Below, one piece after another: positions 12,010 to 12,161 of a DNA stretch of 12,161 nucleotides. The notes beneath the pieces are model-generated. The model had not been told where the DNA came from. It did not search any database and worked only from the letters and a program-made list of their open reading frames with translations. Location: contig CAKOOU010000030.1 in assembly GCA_934098455.1 (NCBI GenBank), positions 1 to 12,161 of the forward strand, written 5' to 3'. Both the position numbers and the translations under genes were made by a program. Each line of letters begins with the position of its first letter. The first letter of the stretch is position 1. This DNA is from an uncultured Bacilli bacterium (GTDB taxonomy: Bacteria > Bacillota_I > Bacilli_A > RF39 > UBA660).

Positions 12010-12161
12010 ATGAATCGTAGACAGAAGATAATAGTAAGTGTAACAGGAATATTTTTAGTACTTTTGATTCTTGTAGGATTAACTTATGCTTACTTTTTAA
12101 CTAAAATAAAAGGAAATGATAATGAAAAAAGTATTAGTGTTACAACTGCAAACTTAGAATT
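12010..12161 (+). CDS. N-terminus of a membrane-anchored surface protein (3' end outside window)
   Basis: Fifty codons are visible, open to the window end. ATG at 12010 follows AGGAAGGGTGA (11993-12003), a strong ribosome site. MNRRQK is a basic cytoplasmic start; residues ~7-29 (IIVSVTGIFLVLLILVGLTY, then AYF) form one membrane helix or uncleaved signal anchor; then KGNDNEKSISVTTANLEL begins the outside part. This N-terminal pattern (membrane helix, L/ITYAYF, GN, SISVTTANLEL) is one I associate with families of surface proteins in uncultured gut Bacilli, which may include the protein ending at 1149; that link is inference. The upstream region holds an 11-G tract and an inverted repeat around the promoter, both suggestive of switchable expression. 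Full length and function cannot be told from this fragment. Confidence 0.75.
   Translation, partial: MNRRQKIIVSVTGIFLVLLILVGLTYAYFLTKIKGNDNEKSISVTTANLE

Noticed and set aside
1..12161. CRISPR array, tRNA or rRNA genes
   Set aside because: No short regularly spaced repeats and no cloverleaf or rRNA-like GC-richer segments were seen on either strand.

Overview
The window comes from a very AT-rich (roughly a quarter G+C by eye) Gram-positive-type genome. Bacilli-style replication loaders (DnaB of the DnaD/DnaB type, and DnaI), TmcAL, strong AGGAGG-like ribosome sites and sigma-A promoters with extended -10 boxes point to the Bacilli and their gut, Mollicutes-like relatives. An uncultured lineage such as RF39 is my guess, not a proof. 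All of the roughly 14 Trp codons I could check are TGG and no gene contains an in-frame TGA, so the standard bacterial code fits.

Layout. Positions 1-1149 hold the 3' end of a large surface/adhesin-like protein. A terminator and a new promoter start a two-gene operon of an orphan HipA-like kinase (1227-2060) and the tRNA dihydrouridine synthase gene dusB (2070-3059). uvrA follows (3126-5930). A bidirectional terminator separates it from a convergent Asn/Met-rich coiled-coil protein (5955-6290, minus strand), which is divergent from trmB (6344-6973). tmcAL (7496-8608) is on the minus strand. A predicted small RNA (8717-8807) and a leaderless small membrane protein (8821-9015) precede dnaB-dnaI (9085-11275). 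At the right edge (12010 onward) another surface protein begins, behind a hairpin with an 11-G tract and an inverted repeat around its promoter. Three tRNA-modification genes (dusB, trmB, tmcAL) lie within 7 kb, but they are in separate transcription units.

The most interesting structure is a ~470-bp element present twice, at 6965-7434 and 11275-11743, about 95% identical by eye. Each copy begins with an intrinsic terminator that abuts the stop codon of a housekeeping gene (trmB, dnaI). Each then encodes a 32-residue basic, hydrophobic peptide whose ribosome site is locked in a hairpin, inside an RNA whose 5' and 3' ends are complementary over 9-10 bases. At the far end each copy has a convergent promoter (TTGACA, 17 bp, extended -10 TAAACT) that would make an antisense RNA of about 75 nt overlapping the 3' untranslated region. 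The two copies differ most in the 11-nt loop of a hairpin in that overlap, while the stem is unchanged. This is the architecture of a type I toxin-antitoxin system (hok/sok, txpA/RatA, Fst type) with diverging recognition loops. I do not recognise the family, so it may be new.

The functions of the housekeeping genes rest on clear motifs. The RNA calls are inferred from complementarity worked out by hand and would need folding, covariance and transcript data.
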